Made by a program: the position numbers and the translations under genes. The notes beneath the pieces were generated by a model. That model searched no databases, was not told the DNA's origin, and saw only the letters and a program-made list of their open reading frames with translations. Shown here one piece after another: positions 1-6,688 of a DNA stretch of 21,700 bases (positions are counted from its first letter, which is position 1; each line of letters opens with the position of its first letter). Location of the stretch: NCBI GenBank assembly GCA_023245915.1, contig JAHFJK010000006.1, forward strand, positions 1 through 21,700, in the 5' to 3' direction. The stretch comes from Candidatus Doudnabacteria bacterium. GTDB taxonomy: Bacteria > Patescibacteriota > Doudnabacteria > UBA920.

Positions 1-62
1 GATTCATTTTTTTCCTTTCGTCCGGAGTCTAATACCCCGAAATTATTTACAGAGGTATTATA
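1..62 (-). promoter_or_regulatory. Possible promoter and start of a gene leaving the window
   Basis: Read on the minus strand, a TATAAT box lies at 57-62, an SD-like AAAGGA at 13-18, and an ATG at 5-7 with a 5-nt gap from the SD. Only two codons are visible before the edge. No good -35 box is seen 16-18 nt upstream of the TATAAT. The gene would lie directly downstream of the shortened patatin gene. Confidence 0.35.
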
Positions 63-88
63 CCCTGAACGAAAGAAACCGCCGGAAA

Positions 89-676
89 TCAGCTGTACGC
101 TTTTATACCAAAGTTAGCCGTTACCGGTTTGAAAAAATACGGGATGCTCATACTCATTCTCACAGCCGCGGCCACATCCAGCTTGTCAGGGTCTATGCCA
201 TAATCCACACTGTCTTTGGGCAGGACTAAGAGCTTGCCGCGAGTAATATCGGAGGCAATTACCTGGAGTTTATATTTGTAGCGGGGGTCGTTTTGATATT
301 CTGTGATTATTAAATCCCCAAAGACAGCAACACCTTTTTGTTTAAGCAAACCTCTAAGCCAATTTTCAAAAAAATCTCCGGCGTAGATGCCCTTTTTCAA
401 AAACAGGCTTAAAGCCGGACCAACCACAGGCACTCGGCCTTCCATAGACAAATCTTTAAACTGCCGGTAATCAATCGCGTCAAAAATCTTTTTTACCTCG
501 TTGCCGCTGTAGCCGGCGGACAAAAGACTGGCCATAATGGCTCCAGCCGAAGTTCCGGCCAAATTTTCAAAAACAAAGCCCAAACTTTCGGTTAAAGCCA
601 CAGCGCCAACCAAAGCGTTGCCCTTCACCCCGCCGCCTTCAAACACCGCGTCAATTTTTTTGATTTCAGTTCCCAT
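89..676 (-). CDS. Patatin-like phospholipase, C-terminally short (195 aa)
   Basis: Patatin-family serine lipid acyl hydrolases cleave fatty acyl esters with a Ser/Asp dyad. The glycine-rich oxyanion motif GGGVKG (residues 14-19) and the nucleophile elbow GTSAG (41-45, Ser43) are both present. The conserved block MSIPYFFKPV appears near the end. The family then continues to a DGG/DGA motif holding the catalytic Asp, but here the frame stops about ten residues after PYFFKPV, so the Asp is absent. Another reading frame downstream encodes ISGGFF where IVDGGF-like sequence is expected, which suggests a frameshift or decay. The ATG has no SD; a TATAAT box is 26 nt upstream. The fold family is secure, but activity is doubtful and this may be a pseudogene. 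Confidence 0.85.
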   Translation of the reverse strand: MGTEIKKIDAVFEGGGVKGNALVGAVALTESLGFVFENLAGTSAGAIMASLLSAGYSGNEVKKIFDAIDYRQFKDLSMEGRVPVVGPALSLFLKKGIYAGDFFENWLRGLLKQKGVAVFGDLIITEYQNDPRYKYKLQVIASDITRGKLLVLPKDSVDYGIDPDKLDVAAAVRMSMSIPYFFKPVTANFGIKAYS

Positions 677-701
677 TTGACTTAATTAATAACTTGGATA
701 A

Positions 702-707
702 ATTATA
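702..707 (-). promoter_or_regulatory. -10 box of the patatin gene
   Basis: A perfect TATAAT on the minus strand lies 25 nt before the ATG at 676. The best -35 match (TTGGTA) is only 15 nt upstream, so the -35 is weak. The predicted 5' UTR is under 20 nt and has no SD. Confidence 0.45.
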
Positions 708-739
708 ACAAAAAATTGTCCATACCAATAGGCTCAAAC

Positions 740-832
740 TTGGAATTCACAATCTGTGAAATATACAAGACGATGAAGCCTCGAAGACACAGTAAGACCC
801 GAGAACGAAGTGTCCTCGGGTCTTTTATGTAG
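740..832 (+). ncRNA. Candidate tiny transcript A, with leaderless 19-aa basic ORF
   Basis: A plus-strand unit sits in the gap between two minus-strand genes. It has -35 TTGGAA (740-745), a 16-bp spacer and -10 TATACA (762-767). The spacer contains a perfect inverted repeat, TTCACA-atc-TGTGAA (746-760), which looks like an operator. An ATG (773-775) falls at the predicted transcription start and opens a 19-codon frame ending at TAG 830-832. The peptide has 7 Lys/Arg, and its 3' half is encoded by the terminator hairpin. It could be a small RNA, a leader peptide or chance; no homologue is recognised. Confidence 0.35.
794..827 (+). terminator. Intrinsic terminator
   Basis: AAGACCCGAG (794-803) pairs perfectly with CTCGGGTCTT (815-824), an 11-nt loop between them, and TT-rich sequence follows on the plus strand. 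On the minus strand the stem is followed by ACTG and not a T-run, so it works best for plus-strand transcripts, although it lies just behind the minus-strand gene at 836-1324. Confidence 0.65.
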
Positions 833-835
833 CTT

Positions 836-1324
836 TCAACTTAACCGCAACAAATAACGAAGACTGGCCGCTTCATCAAGGCTGCACCGGAGCTCCTGAA
901 GCAGCGCCTGCCAATCGCTGAAATTAGTCGCGAGTTTATCGTAGACAGGGAATCCTGTATCGCAGGTCAACCGCCGATAAAAATTGCGGGCCAAATAAGT
1001 CGGATATTCAGACAGACTTTGGCGTCCATAACCTCGATGTCCGAAGTAGCCTGTGAGAATGAGTGTAGCGTCGGCCACGAACAACATCTTTGGGACATCG
1101 AGATCATTCTCACAAGTTTTCTCTGCCACTGCCGTCAGATTCAAATTGCCTGCTCTGTAAGCGACCAGAATGCTACAGATGTAGTCGAATTCAGGATCAG
1201 TGATGCGCCGCGCGGTCCTTGGATGAAGCCCAATCACCGATCGGAGAACCTCGAGAAATAACCTTTTAAGATCATCTTTAGTCGCGGCCGAAACAGCAAG
1301 GTATTGGGTCCAGTTTTCTGCCAC
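836..1324 (-). CDS. Hypothetical protein (162 aa)
   Basis: I do not recognise this protein. It is soluble and mostly helical in appearance, with no signal peptide or membrane segment. A segment rich in Arg, Tyr and Gly (residues about 94-118, including GYFGHRGYGRQ) and a Leu/Arg-rich C-terminus stand out, and two Cys are spaced along the chain. The start is GTG, chosen because AAGGAGG ends 6 nt before it; this is one of the few strong SDs in the window. A TATAAT box lies at 1364-1369. Base composition looks more GC-rich than neighbouring core genes, and together with the strong SD this suggests acquisition by transfer. It is probably a real gene of unknown role. Confidence 0.7.
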   Translation of the reverse strand: MAENWTQYLAVSAATKDDLKRLFLEVLRSVIGLHPRTARRITDPEFDYICSILVAYRAGNLNLTAVAEKTCENDLDVPKMLFVADATLILTGYFGHRGYGRQSLSEYPTYLARNFYRRLTCDTGFPVYDKLATNFSDWQALLQELRCSLDEAASLRYLLRLS

Positions 1325-1363
1325 TCTTTCCTCCTTAACTGCAAAAATAAAATCCTTTTGGCA

Positions 1364-1369
1364 ATTATA
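1364..1369 (-). promoter_or_regulatory. -10 box of the 836-1324 gene
   Basis: TATAAT on the minus strand, about 40 nt before the GTG start, with only T-rich sequence at the -35 position. It is divergent from the plus-strand promoter at 1403-1431. Confidence 0.45.
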
Positions 1370-1382
1370 GCAAAATTAGCAG

Positions 1383-1412
1383 AAAAACAAAAAACCGGCC
1401 TTTTGCCGATTT
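1383..1412 (-). terminator. Minus-strand intrinsic terminator
   Basis: On the minus strand AAATCGGC pairs with GCCGGTTT (8 bp with one T-G wobble, 5-nt loop), followed by TTTGTTTTT. It would stop leftward read-through before the promoter of the 836-1324 gene. Its DNA overlaps the -35 region of the plus-strand promoter. Confidence 0.55.
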
Positions 1413-1431
1413 AGTTGCTTTTCTTTATAAT
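1403..1431 (+). promoter_or_regulatory. Promoter of the 1586-1969 gene
   Basis: -35 TTGCCG (1403-1408), exactly 17 bp, then -10 TATAAT (1426-1431). Predicted start is near 1438, giving a leader of about 148 nt before the coding sequence. Confidence 0.65.
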
Positions 1432-1437
1432 AATTTA

Positions 1438-1585
1438 ACTGTAAAGGAGGGGTTATGGGCATAAAAAGTGGTTTGTAATTTTCAGGGCTTTTCGAAAGAC
1501 CTTGAGCAATAGCAGGGTTGTGCGGTTCGAAACAGTGAACCGCACAACAAAAAATTAAATCGGAAAAATCACAAAGGAGCGACCA
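1438..1585 (+). promoter_or_regulatory. Structured mRNA leader with 7-aa mini-ORF and two hairpins
   Basis: Directly after the promoter, an excellent SD (AAAGGAGG, 1444-1451) precedes ATG 1455-1457, which opens a frame of only seven sense codons (peptide MGIKSGL) ending at TAA 1476-1478. Two hairpins follow: GGGCTTT/AAAGACC (1485-1501, one mismatch) and a perfect 12-bp stem GTTGTGCGGTTC/GAACCGCACAAC (1517-1548). Neither is followed by a T-run, so they are not simple terminators. The layout of leader peptide, hairpins and then the gene resembles translation-coupled control, but no regulatory class is recognised. Confidence 0.5.
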
Positions 1586-1969
1586 ATGCACTCTATTATT
1601 TTCGCTTTATTGCTAATGGTTGGAGACGATCTTCGTGTAAGGCCCTCTTACACACCAGACTACGAAAGGGCGCAAGAAGCAGCCAATTTGTACGACATTC
1701 ACCGCCAAGCAGCGGAAGAGTTGTTCGACGGCTTTGAAGCAGAATTTAGCCAAGCCTTTGAAGCTGTATTTGGAAGAAGTAGTCCAAAGCAGGTCACAGT
1801 AGTCCTTCCACCTAGGAGTTCGCAATTGGCCCAACAGTTCGTTGTTATTTATGTTGACGAACCAAAAGGCAAGCGAAGACAAATTTACAAGTTTGAGCTT
1901 CGCTTGAACTTAGACCTAAGTAAAAAGGCAAATAAAAGCGTGCAAAAGGCTGCGCGCGCGATGAAATAA
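1586..1969 (+). CDS. Hypothetical small protein (127 aa)
   Basis: Not recognised. It starts with a short hydrophobic stretch (residues 3-11) that is too short for a confident signal peptide. Helical sequence rich in Ala, Glu and Phe follows (about 25-65), then a strand-like segment (QVTVVLPP, QFVVIYVDEP), and the last 30 residues are strongly basic and rich in Lys, Arg and Ala. The ATG has a good SD (AAAGGAG, 7 nt gap). The gene has its own promoter at 1403-1431, a long structured leader and a strong terminator at 1979-2017, so it forms a monocistronic unit divergent from the 836-1324 gene. Clear transcription and translation signals support a real gene; the function is unknown. Confidence 0.7.
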   Translation: MHSIIFALLLMVGDDLRVRPSYTPDYERAQEAANLYDIHRQAAEELFDGFEAEFSQAFEAVFGRSSPKQVTVVLPPRSSQLAQQFVVIYVDEPKGKRRQIYKFELRLNLDLSKKANKSVQKAARAMK

Positions 1970-1978
1970 TCCAAAAGC

Positions 1979-2017
1979 AAAACAGGACGCGAGCGTAATG
2001 CACCGTCCTGTTTTCTT
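1979..2017. terminator. Bidirectional intrinsic terminator
   Basis: AAAACAGGACG (1979-1989) pairs perfectly with CGTCCTGTTTT (2004-2014), 11 bp with a 14-nt loop. Plus-strand T-rich tail TTTTCTT; minus-strand tail TTTTGCTTTT. It serves the 1586-1969 gene on the plus strand and can stop leftward read-through from the lepA group. Between here and 2213 I see no gene. Confidence 0.8.
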
Positions 2018-2213
2018 AAATTCAGAAAACCGAGCACTTTAGCGATTTCGTTGTTTAAATGCTTATTCGCACGAATTGGAGGATTAATTAAAACTAATTC
2101 TCACATTGATTTACTTAAAAAATGGTACATGATTCGCTTTTGCTAAAATTAAAAGGAACAAGGATCTTTTGTTTTATAATTTTTCAGCCCTTAGTTATTC
2201 ACAGGTAGTGGTC

Positions 2214-2303
2214 TTGACTACGTATCGGGGTTTGGATATAATGTTACTGATCAGAAATGATCAAGAATTCTATAGCTTAAGGGCTCCGCAAGGGGTCCTT
2301 TTT
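2214..2303 (+). ncRNA. Candidate small RNA of about 55 nt (tiny transcript B)
   Basis: A near-consensus promoter, TTGACT (2214-2219), 17 bp, TATAAT (2237-2242), is followed within about 60 nt by an intrinsic terminator. The predicted RNA starts near 2249. It contains a short hairpin (TGATC/GATCA) and a 7-codon frame (ATG 2257, peptide MIKNSIA) without SD, whose TAA runs into the terminator stem. Everything downstream is antisense to the lepA group, so no plus-strand gene is served. A small RNA is the simplest reading. Confidence 0.5.
2279..2303 (+). terminator. Terminator with GCAA tetraloop
   Basis: AAGGGCTCC (2279-2287) pairs with GGGGTCCTT (2292-2300) as 9 bp including two G-T wobbles, closed by a GCAA (GNRA-type) loop and followed by TTT. 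It ends the short transcript that starts near 2249. Confidence 0.7.
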
Positions 2304-2308
2304 GCATT

Positions 2309-2512
2309 TTAAGCCGCTTTTGTTGAGCCGTCCATTTCTTTGTTCCAGCAAATAAAGTTTTTTATTTTCTGGATGTCGTAAATATGCAAACCTTTTGGAA
2401 CAAGCTCGTTATATACTTTTGTTGGACAATCAAATAAGTTTTCCAGTTCGGAAATTCTATTTGAAAACATATTAGCCAACAAATCTATTTTTGGAGTTTT
2501 AGCTGTGAACAT
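2309..2512 (-). CDS. Hypothetical small protein downstream of lepA (67 aa)
   Basis: Not recognised. It starts 5 nt behind the lepA stop on the same strand, so it would be co-transcribed with lepA. It has no clear SD. The sequence is mixed and soluble (ELENLFDCPTK, IYDIQKIKNFICW) with no membrane segment. No intrinsic terminator is seen behind it on the minus strand before 2017. It may be a genuine small gene or an open frame in the 3' region. Confidence 0.45.
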   Translation of the reverse strand: MFTAKTPKIDLLANMFSNRISELENLFDCPTKVYNELVPKGLHIYDIQKIKNFICWNKEMDGSTKAA

Positions 2513-2517
2513 AAGTT

Positions 2518-4320
2518 TTATTTCTTTAAAACCGCCAAAAAAGCTTCTTGCGGGATTTCGACTTTCCCAATCTGCTTCATCCTTTTTTTGCCTTTTTTTT
2601 GTTTTTGCAAAAGTTTCATTTTACGGGTAACGTCGCCGCCGTAGAGGTAGCCGGTAACGTCTTTGCGAAGAGCTGATATAGTTTCGCGGGCGACGATTTT
2701 TCCCCCAATTGCCGCTTGGATAGGAATTTCAAACTGGTGTTTGGGGATTAAAGTCTTTAATCTTTCTACCAATTCTTTCCCGTCAACAGCTGCGACTGAA
2801 CGGTGCATAATTGTAGACAATGCTGGCACGGGTTCACCGGCCACCAATATGTCAACCTTGACTAAATCCCCTATCCTTGCTTCTATAAATTCATAGTTTA
2901 GTGATGCATAACCAGAAGAAACCGATTTTAATTTGTCGTAAAAATCGATGATGATGTTGGCGAGCGGCATTTCAAAATGCATGTCCACCCGCGTGCCGCC
3001 AATGTATTTTATGTCTTTGGATATTGCCCGACGTTGTGTCGCAATTTCCATAATCGGGCCAATGTATTCCTGTGGCGTTAAAATTTCCACCTTCATCCAG
3101 GGTTCATAAATGTCCTTAATTATAGAAGGGTCGGGAAATTCTGCCGGGTTGTGAATATAAAATTCTGTATTATCGCTTTTTACAATTTTATATGCAACGG
3201 ATGGCGCAGTGAGAACCAAATCTAGGTTGTATTCCCGCGTAAGTCGCTCCTGAACAATATCCATGTGCAGCAAGCCTAAAAAACCTGTGCGAAAACCAAA
3301 ACCAATGCTGGGGATGTTAATAGGTTCAAATTCCAAAGAAGCATCGGAAAGTTTTAACTTGTCCATAGCGTCTCTAAGGATTGGATAATCATCCCCGCTG
3401 ACTGGAAAAATGGTGGCGTAAACCATGGGCTTAACATGTTTGTAGCCAGGCAACTGGTTAACTTCTAATTTCCTGTCCAATAATGTTACTGTGTCCCCCA
3501 CCCTCGCCTTGGACACATCGCGAAGACCCGTGACAATGTAACCGACTTCGCCTGTATTTATTGCGTCAGATTTTTCCATTTTGGGGTGGAAGTAACCCAC
3601 CTCTAAACTTTCTGCCTGCGTCTGGCTGCCAACCATAAATATTTTTTCACGGTTTTTCAGCTGGCCATCCATAGCCCGCACAAACACCACCACGCCGCGA
3701 TGAATATCGTAGAGCGAGTCAAAAATTAACCCGGTAAAAGCGTTAGCGCTGTCGCCTTTCGGTGGTGGAACGCGCTCGATAACCGCTTTAATAATCTCTT
3801 CCACGCCTTCGCCGGTTTTTCCGCTGGCGTATAAAATTTCTTCATCTTTAAACCCAAAGGCGCTTTTTAATTCTTCCGCGGTTTTTTGACGGTCAGAATT
3901 AGGCAAGTCTATTTTATTTACGACCGGGATCAATTTTAAATCGTGCTCCAACGCGAGATAAACGTTTGCTAAAGTCTGGGCCTCGATCCCTTGTGTAGAA
4001 TCGACGACTAAAATTGCTCCCTCGCAACAAGCTAAGGATCGGGAAACTTCGTAACTAAAATCCACATGACCCGGCGTGTCGATGAGATCCAGGATGTAAT
4101 CGTTATTATTATAGTTATAGTTCATCCGGACAGGTTGCAACTTGATAGTTATCCCCCGCTCTCTTTCCAAATCCATCTGGTCTAAAAGCTGCGCCTTCAT
4201 TTCCCGCTTTTCAACGGTATGGGTAATTTCCAAAAGCCGGTCAGCCAAGGTTGACTTACCATGATCGATATGAGCGATAATACAAAAGTTGCGAATATTT
4301 TCAAGTGGGATCAGCATCAT
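2518..4320 (-). CDS. lepA: Elongation factor 4 (LepA), ribosome-associated GTPase
   Basis: LepA/EF4 is a translational GTPase that binds the ribosome and affects elongation and initiation, including back-translocation in vitro. All G motifs are present: AHIDHGKS (16-23), RGITI (55-59), DTPGH (81-85) and NKID (135-138). The later domains end with the Lys-rich C-terminal region typical of LepA, which distinguishes it from EF-G. The 600 aa length equals the family norm (about 600). Two ATGs open the frame (MM); neither has an SD. The NYN-domain gene lies 51 nt upstream on the same strand. Identification is secure. Confidence 0.97.
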   Translation of the reverse strand: MMLIPLENIRNFCIIAHIDHGKSTLADRLLEITHTVEKREMKAQLLDQMDLERERGITIKLQPVRMNYNYNNNDYILDLIDTPGHVDFSYEVSRSLACCEGAILVVDSTQGIEAQTLANVYLALEHDLKLIPVVNKIDLPNSDRQKTAEELKSAFGFKDEEILYASGKTGEGVEEIIKAVIERVPPPKGDSANAFTGLIFDSLYDIHRGVVVFVRAMDGQLKNREKIFMVGSQTQAESLEVGYFHPKMEKSDAINTGEVGYIVTGLRDVSKARVGDTVTLLDRKLEVNQLPGYKHVKPMVYATIFPVSGDDYPILRDAMDKLKLSDASLEFEPINIPSIGFGFRTGFLGLLHMDIVQERLTREYNLDLVLTAPSVAYKIVKSDNTEFYIHNPAEFPDPSIIKDIYEPWMKVEILTPQEYIGPIMEIATQRRAISKDIKYIGGTRVDMHFEMPLANIIIDFYDKLKSVSSGYASLNYEFIEARIGDLVKVDILVAGEPVPALSTIMHRSVAAVDGKELVERLKTLIPKHQFEIPIQAAIGGKIVARETISALRKDVTGYLYGGDVTRKMKLLQKQKKGKKRMKQIGKVEIPQEAFLAVLKK

Positions 4321-4327
4321 CAGCAGC

Positions 4328-4416
4328 TTGACAATTTTTTAAAAATAGCTATGATATAAACATCACCATGATTAAGACCCTTGCGAGGTTCCGTCCCCGT
4401 CGGGGGCTTTTTCTTT
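4328..4416 (+). ncRNA. Candidate small RNA of about 55 nt (tiny transcript C)
   Basis: Another plus-strand promoter-terminator pair: -35 TTGACA (4328-4333), 16 bp, -10 TATGAT (4350-4355), predicted start near 4362. ATG 4368-4370 lies 6 nt into the RNA and opens a short frame beginning MIKTLARF. The terminator at 4393-4416 follows. The RNA is antisense to the 3' end of the NYN-domain gene and divergent from lepA. It could be an antisense or small RNA, or chance signals in AT-rich DNA. Confidence 0.4.
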
Positions 4417-4914
4417 ATGGGATTTCCTTATCAGGTTAGACTTTTGGGTACTTAAATAAACAATGGGGATATTTTGCTTGCGCAGTAGAAAAGAACATTT
4501 ATCATTGGGCGAAATTAGGGTGCGAAAAACGTTTTTTTCTTTCCAAAAAGAGACCAAGCCCGCATAATCCCCGTCGTTGGAAACCAAAATAGCCTGGCTA
4601 ACGGCTTCTTCGTAGTAATCGCGCGTTGCTTTCAAAACCAAATCGGCATCGCAATTGCCTTTAACTTTGCCACTGCCGTCATATGTTGTCTCTTTAAAAA
4701 TTAAGGTAAAGCCGGCTTCCTGCAAAAAAGTATAAAGATCTTTGTGTTTTGGAACGAGGCCAATAAAAAGATATGCCCGCTCTACGGAGTATTTTTCCTT
4801 AAGCCAAATTCGAAAACGGCCATAGTCCAATTTCCAGCCTAAATCAGCAACGCCCTTATGTAAATTCGCTCCGTCAATGTAGGCAAAATTTTTAAAATTT
4901 TTCTGCTCAGGCAT
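4372..4914 (-). CDS. NYN domain (LabA/DUF88-like) putative ribonuclease
   Basis: NYN domains are PIN-like, metal-dependent nuclease folds thought to act on RNA. The acidic residues expected for the family are visible: YIDGANL (Asp14), CDADLVLKA (Asp89, Asp91) and VSNDGDYAGL (Asp114, Asp116). The protein is 180 aa; the last 20 residues are charged and variable (KEKAPDGDG). The ATG has no SD. It lies upstream of lepA on the same strand and could be co-transcribed. Its 3' end contains the DNA of a plus-strand terminator (4393-4416), which fixes the otherwise odd Asp-Gly-rich tail. Confidence 0.88.
   Translation of the reverse strand: MPEQKNFKNFAYIDGANLHKGVADLGWKLDYGRFRIWLKEKYSVERAYLFIGLVPKHKDLYTFLQEAGFTLIFKETTYDGSGKVKGNCDADLVLKATRDYYEEAVSQAILVSNDGDYAGLVSFWKEKNVFRTLISPNDKCSFLLRKQNIPIVYLSTQKSNLIRKSHKEKAPDGDGTSQGS
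4393..4416 (+). terminator. Terminator inside the NYN gene 3' end
   Basis: GTCCCC (4393-4398) pairs with GGGGGC (4402-4407) with a 3-nt loop, followed by TTTTTCTTT on the plus strand. On the minus strand there is no T-run, so it does not end the NYN or lepA transcript. Confidence 0.65.
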
Positions 4915-4940
4915 AAGTGTATCTTAACTTTTTTTTAGGC

Positions 4941-4985
4941 AAAAGAAAAGGGCGCGAAAGTGTTGTACAAACCACAATCGCGCCC
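4941..4985 (-). terminator. Strong terminator of the murD-ftsW-DUF4012-murJ block
   Basis: On the minus strand GGGCGCGA (4985 to 4978) pairs with TCGCGCCC (4957 to 4950). A further GTG/CAC pair lies inside across a symmetric TT/TT internal loop, and TTTTCTTTT follows. It lies 86 nt behind the murJ stop. The 86-nt gap also contains a small hairpin near 5037-5058. Confidence 0.85.
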
Positions 4986-5071
4986 GAGTGCCTTTCTGGC
5001 AAAAACTAACTTCCCTCCTTGGAATTTTTACTAGCCGATGCTCGGATTGTCCGCATCCGGTCCGTTTTATG

Positions 5072-6688
5072 TCAGAACTGTCCGCGTGACAAAATCCTTT
5101 TTAAATAGTCAATAATTATCTGGCTTTCTTTTAATTGCAAAAGAGAGCTAACGGTGAAAAAGACAATTAAGCCAAAAATACCGGCGCCCGTAACCTGGAC
5201 GAGCAAACCGATTGTCGTATGAGTGTTTACAAGTGGCTCAAATAGATATAGCCCGCCGTAACTTACCACAGCCATGGCTATGCTAGCCACGACGATTTTG
5301 ACGCTTGTTAAAAACAAACCTTCATCAAACTGAACCAATTTAGATTTGTCAGTAATTTCCTGATAAAGTTTTAAGCGCAAAATAATAAACAAAACTAGGG
5401 CATTAAAAATACTGGCGATGGCAAAAGCCGCGGCCACGCCGTAAATTCCAAAATGATTTTGTAACATAAATGCCAGTAAAACAAATACAAACAAGGAAGT
5501 TAAGTTTACGCCCAGAGGGATTATAGTATTTTGCCGTGAATAAAAAGCCCTGGCTAAAATGGGTATCACGCTTTGGCTAATTAAGGCAAAAGCTAAAATT
5601 CCCAAAATGCTAAAAGTCAAAATTGTATTTTCCCACGTAAAATTACCGTGGCCAACGTATAGCCTGACTCCTTGCGCGCGAAAAACCAGCATGAGCAAAG
5701 TTACTGGAACCATAAAATAAAAAACTTGAACTAGCGTTTTTTTTAACATGCTTAAAAATTTTTCCTCCTGGCCTTGGGCGTAAGCTTCAGACAAGGCGGG
5801 AAAAATTGCTGTAGCCAAAGACAACGCCACTATACTTACAGGCATGCTTGTAACGTTCAAAGCTAAAGTAAAAATTGCTATGGAACCGGTTTTAAATTTG
5901 GAAGCAATATAAGTGCTTACAAGCAAAGCGAAAACCGAAAGGTCAACGGCGAAAATCCTAGGCACGTATAATTTACAAAATTTTAGCATGGCCTTATCGT
6001 GTATGTTCCAAGCGGGCCTTAGCCTAAAGGAACAGCGCCTGAGTTCGGGCAATTGGATTAATAGGTGCGCGGCAGCGCCCAGCAAAACCCCGTAGCCAAG
6101 TCCCTCAATCCCGAATGCTGGATAAAAAAACAATACTCCGGAAATTATCCCTAAGTTGTAAAGTACGGGGGCAACCCCTGCCATAATAAAACGTTTATAG
6201 GAATACAGAAGATTACTGCATATGTTTGACAATATAAAAATTATTTGTGCAAGAATAATTATCCGCGTGAGGCTCACAGTCTGCTGCAACTGCGATATGT
6301 CAAAGCCAGGTACCAAAGCCTTAGTTACCGGGTAAGCTAAAATGTACAAAAGAACTAAGCTGCCTCCAATCGTCAGCATCGCTAAAGTCGCAATGGTATT
6401 GGCAAAGTCCTGGGCGCGTTTTTTATCTTCTACTAAAAGTTCAACAAAAACAGGAATAAGGACAACTGAAAGAGTGCCCAAAATAAAAACATTCATAATG
6501 AAATCGGGCAACCGAAACGCGGCATTATAAATATCCCAAATATAAATTTTCGGCCCGCCAAATGTTGAGGCAAAAAGCGGTTCCCGGACAAGCGCTATAA
6601 GCTTAGACAGCAACGCAAAAAAACCGACAATAAACGCCGCCCTGGTTATAGTAAAATTAGATTCAAAAGATTTTAATTTGTTGAACAT
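5072..6688 (-). CDS. murJ: MurJ lipid II flippase (MOP/MVF superfamily)
   Basis: MurJ moves lipid II across the cytoplasmic membrane for peptidoglycan assembly. The protein is 538 aa with about 14 hydrophobic segments. The conserved N-terminal pattern of the MVF family is visible: basic LVREPLFASTFG (Arg35), then WDIYNAAFRLPDF (Asp52, Arg59), then GTLSVVLIPVF. The start ATG shares its A with the TAA stop of the DUF4012 gene (TAATG), so translation is probably coupled; only a weak purine stretch precedes it. The block ends at the terminator at 4941-4985. Confidence 0.95.
   Translation of the reverse strand: MFNKLKSFESNFTITRAAFIVGFFALLSKLIALVREPLFASTFGGPKIYIWDIYNAAFRLPDFIMNVFILGTLSVVLIPVFVELLVEDKKRAQDFANTIATLAMLTIGGSLVLLYILAYPVTKALVPGFDISQLQQTVSLTRIIILAQIIFILSNICSNLLYSYKRFIMAGVAPVLYNLGIISGVLFFYPAFGIEGLGYGVLLGAAAHLLIQLPELRRCSFRLRPAWNIHDKAMLKFCKLYVPRIFAVDLSVFALLVSTYIASKFKTGSIAIFTLALNVTSMPVSIVALSLATAIFPALSEAYAQGQEEKFLSMLKKTLVQVFYFMVPVTLLMLVFRAQGVRLYVGHGNFTWENTILTFSILGILAFALISQSVIPILARAFYSRQNTIIPLGVNLTSLFVFVLLAFMLQNHFGIYGVAAAFAIASIFNALVLFIILRLKLYQEITDKSKLVQFDEGLFLTSVKIVVASIAMAVVSYGGLYLFEPLVNTHTTIGLLVQVTGAGIFGLIVFFTVSSLLQLKESQIIIDYLKRILSRGQF

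Noticed and set aside
1019..1261. 80-codon plus-strand frame
   Set aside because: Antisense to the 836-1324 gene, which has a strong SD and a better start; it looks like a shadow frame.
1517..1548. GGTTCGAAAC resembling a tRNA T-loop
   Set aside because: It is the loop side of a simple 12-bp hairpin; no acceptor, D or anticodon arms surround it.
1376..1591. 71-codon minus-strand frame
   Set aside because: It lies across the promoter, leader and a terminator hairpin of opposite-strand signals, has Cys/Phe-rich unlikely composition and no start signals.
4919..5000. TTG-started frame of about 26 codons behind an AAGGAGG-like site between murJ and the NYN gene
   Set aside because: The SD is 11 nt from a TTG and the frame crosses the murJ terminator; more likely chance.
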